64,000 nucleotides of DNA from Phanerochaete sordida. Lineage: Eukaryota > Basidiomycota > Agaricomycetes > Polyporales > Phanerochaetaceae. Position 1 is the first letter of the stretch, and the number at the start of each line of letters is the position of its first letter. The notes beneath the pieces were generated by a model. It was given only the letters and a program-made list of their open reading frames with translations, searched no databases and was not told where the DNA came from. This document shows positions 62,692 to 64,000 of the stretch, one piece after another. Made by a program: the position numbers and the translations under genes. The stretch lies in the NCBI GenBank assembly GCA_019973155.2, contig BPQB01000049.1:124001-188000 (forward strand). Reading direction: 5' to 3'.

Positions 62692-64000
62692 TCACTTCCG
62701 CGCAGCACCTGACGGCAATATGAACCTCTGAAATAACGAGTTCAGGACGACAGAAGACTGGGGCATCTGCCCGTATGCGATGTCCTGGAACTTGTCTTGC
62801 AGTGCGCTCTGCACAGATGGCTCCGAGGCGAAGCGGTGGAATACTTCGGTCTCCATCTTGAGGACATCGGGATATCTGCGTCTACGGTGAGTCGGTAGCA
62901 TGGGTGAAGGGATTGCTAACACATACCTCCAAGTGAAGTCCGAGAAGAGCTCCTCCACGATGTTATCCTTCGAAAGCGCTTCTTCAAGAGCGGCGAAACA
63001 CTTGTCTTGCAACTTCTCAAGCCCAAGCTGGCATTGTCTATCAGCGGTCAATTATGCCTCCCAAGCTAACGTTTCTCACCTTTGTCGCTAGACGGTACAT
63101 CGACTTCGGCGAACAAGAGACCGCATTGGGTGTCGTGGTACGCTGCGCCTGCTGTGTTCTCAATGGCGCAAACTCCAAGAAGTCGTTGTAGAGGTAGAGC
63201 AGTAAGGCTTGCCATCTACATAAGACAAGGTAAGTATCCAGACAGGTCGAAGATACTGCGCACTCACGTTCGGTGCGCACTGTCAGGTATGAACAATGTT
63301 CTCTCTTGTGGTCCCCGTGCCTGCGGCTCCTGAGGATGGGCCTTCCGCTCAACCACGATTGTCTCCTCGACAGACGATGGCACTTTGCTCGAGACCTCTT
63401 CGATCTACAACGAGAATCTGAACACTGCCGCATACATCGCACGAAACAGGAACTCACTATGAGAGGGATCGCCGTGTCCTTCGGATGCTCGTCCCTCCAC
63501 TTGAGGATGGAATCGCTCGTCTCGAGGCTAAGCGCAGGCTTCTGCTGCGCCGCACCCTCCCCGCTTCCGACAGCCGTCTCCTCTGTATCTTCGCTGAGAC
63601 TCAAGCTCACAGCCGAGTTGAAGTCGTCGAGCGAGACGACATCGATGTCCGTCGCACTCAGTGCAGCACTCGCGGCGCTCTTCGGCGTCGCTGTGCGATC
63701 GGTGAGCCCTCTGCCTGCAGCCCGCGAGATCGCAACGCTCACTTTCTTTGCTGGGTGTCGATTTGGGCACTGGAGGCCGCGCACTTGTTGCAGCGCTGGC
63801 GCGCCGCAGGGGCTTCTTCTCAGCGACCTCCTCCTCACACTCCTCCAGGTCGCTATCGCAGTCATAGCTGTACTCCTCCCTCGCCGACGTCTTCGCATGC
63901 ACGCCCGGGACATCAACCACGCATCGATCGTAGATCTCTAAGACCTTCGGTCAGCGGCAGCTCCCAAAGCGCAGACAGAAGCGACGCACCCTCGCTAAAC
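62692..64000 (-). CDS. BTB/POZ-domain protein (5' end beyond window)
   Basis: The C-terminal part of a BTB protein of the kind expanded in mushrooms. Firm exons: 62875-62692, 63027-62927, 63215-63080, 63404-63268, and one ending at 63458 (upstream limit unresolved). Phases close across these. BTB-like sequence: TWQALLLYLYNDFLEFAPL, then CSPKSMYRLATKLGLEKLQD, then NIVEELFSDFTWRYPDVL, the family order for the last BTB helices and the BACK-like start. Upstream (63,520-63,930) an acidic/Ser-rich region includes SDLEECEEEVAEKKPL and VVSLDDFNSAVSLSLSEDTE; I could not place its splice sites. Such proteins are usually Cul3 ligase adaptors or scaffold proteins. Substrate unknown. Confidence 0.78.

Overview
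This window reads as nuclear DNA of a filamentous basidiomycete, most likely a wood-decaying member of the Agaricomycetes. The genes are dense and carry many introns of about 50-70 bases with GTRNGT-like donors and CTRAY-like branch points. Ribosomal, TFIIH and Golgi housekeeping genes sit beside mushroom-type F-box and BTB genes and a secreted glyoxal oxidase, a hydrogen-peroxide-producing enzyme typical of white-rot fungi. I see no rRNA, tRNA, CRISPR or intact transposon. The exon models below were built by hand from splice sites, reading phase and family alignment. For nearly all genes the phases close exactly.

Layout. 1-3.8 kb (-): large disordered protein, 3' end outside the window. 5.5-6.7 kb (+): BAR protein Hob3/Rvs161. 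6.9-10.4 kb (-): intronless coiled-coil protein. 11.0-11.4 kb (-): 72-residue protein. 11.7-13.1 kb (+): MAT2B/RmlD-like reductase. 13.7-14.8 kb (-): F-box protein. 15.4-18.3 kb (+): EMP70/TM9 protein. 18.4-20.2 kb (-): mitochondrial TyrRS. 20.4-21.1 kb (-): BRI3-like membrane protein. 21.4-23.0 kb (+): PRMT1. 23.4-25.5 kb (+): F-box protein. 25.7-26.9 kb (-): Duo1 of the DASH complex. 27.2-30.5 kb (+): Bre1 ubiquitin ligase. 30.7-31.9 kb (-): mitochondrial uS9. 32.5-33.5 kb (+): coiled-coil protein. 33.7-34.3 kb (+): proteasome chaperone PAC4. 34.7-38.9 kb (+): Yak1/DYRK kinase. 39.3-40.4 kb (-): PHOSPHO-type phosphatase. 40.5-42.8 kb (+): TFIIH p62/Tfb1. 42.9-45.8 kb (-): golgin CASP/Coy1. 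46.0-47.6 kb (+): second protein with the same C-terminal coil as the 32.5 kb gene. 49.7-51.3 kb (-): unrecognised conserved-looking protein. 52.2-54.1 kb (+): glyoxal oxidase. 58.3-61.5 kb (+): CSL transcription factor. 61.8-62.5 kb (+): small membrane protein. 62.7 kb to the right edge (-): BTB protein, 5' end outside the window.

Two stretches (47.6-49.7 and 54.1-57.7 kb) are GC-rich and show no convincing gene. A short spliced reading frame at 57.7-58.1 kb may be a small gene or a remnant.

The genes do not form one pathway. Many are arranged head-to-head over 120-650 bp and probably share promoters: Duo1/Bre1, PHOSPHO/Tfb1, CASP/coil gene, BRI3/PRMT1, uS9m/coil gene and F-box/EMP70. The most noteworthy observations are several introns that need a GC donor instead of GT, the dispersed pair of proteins with a shared C-terminal coil, and very short coding exons. 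I did not find a clearly new biological system.
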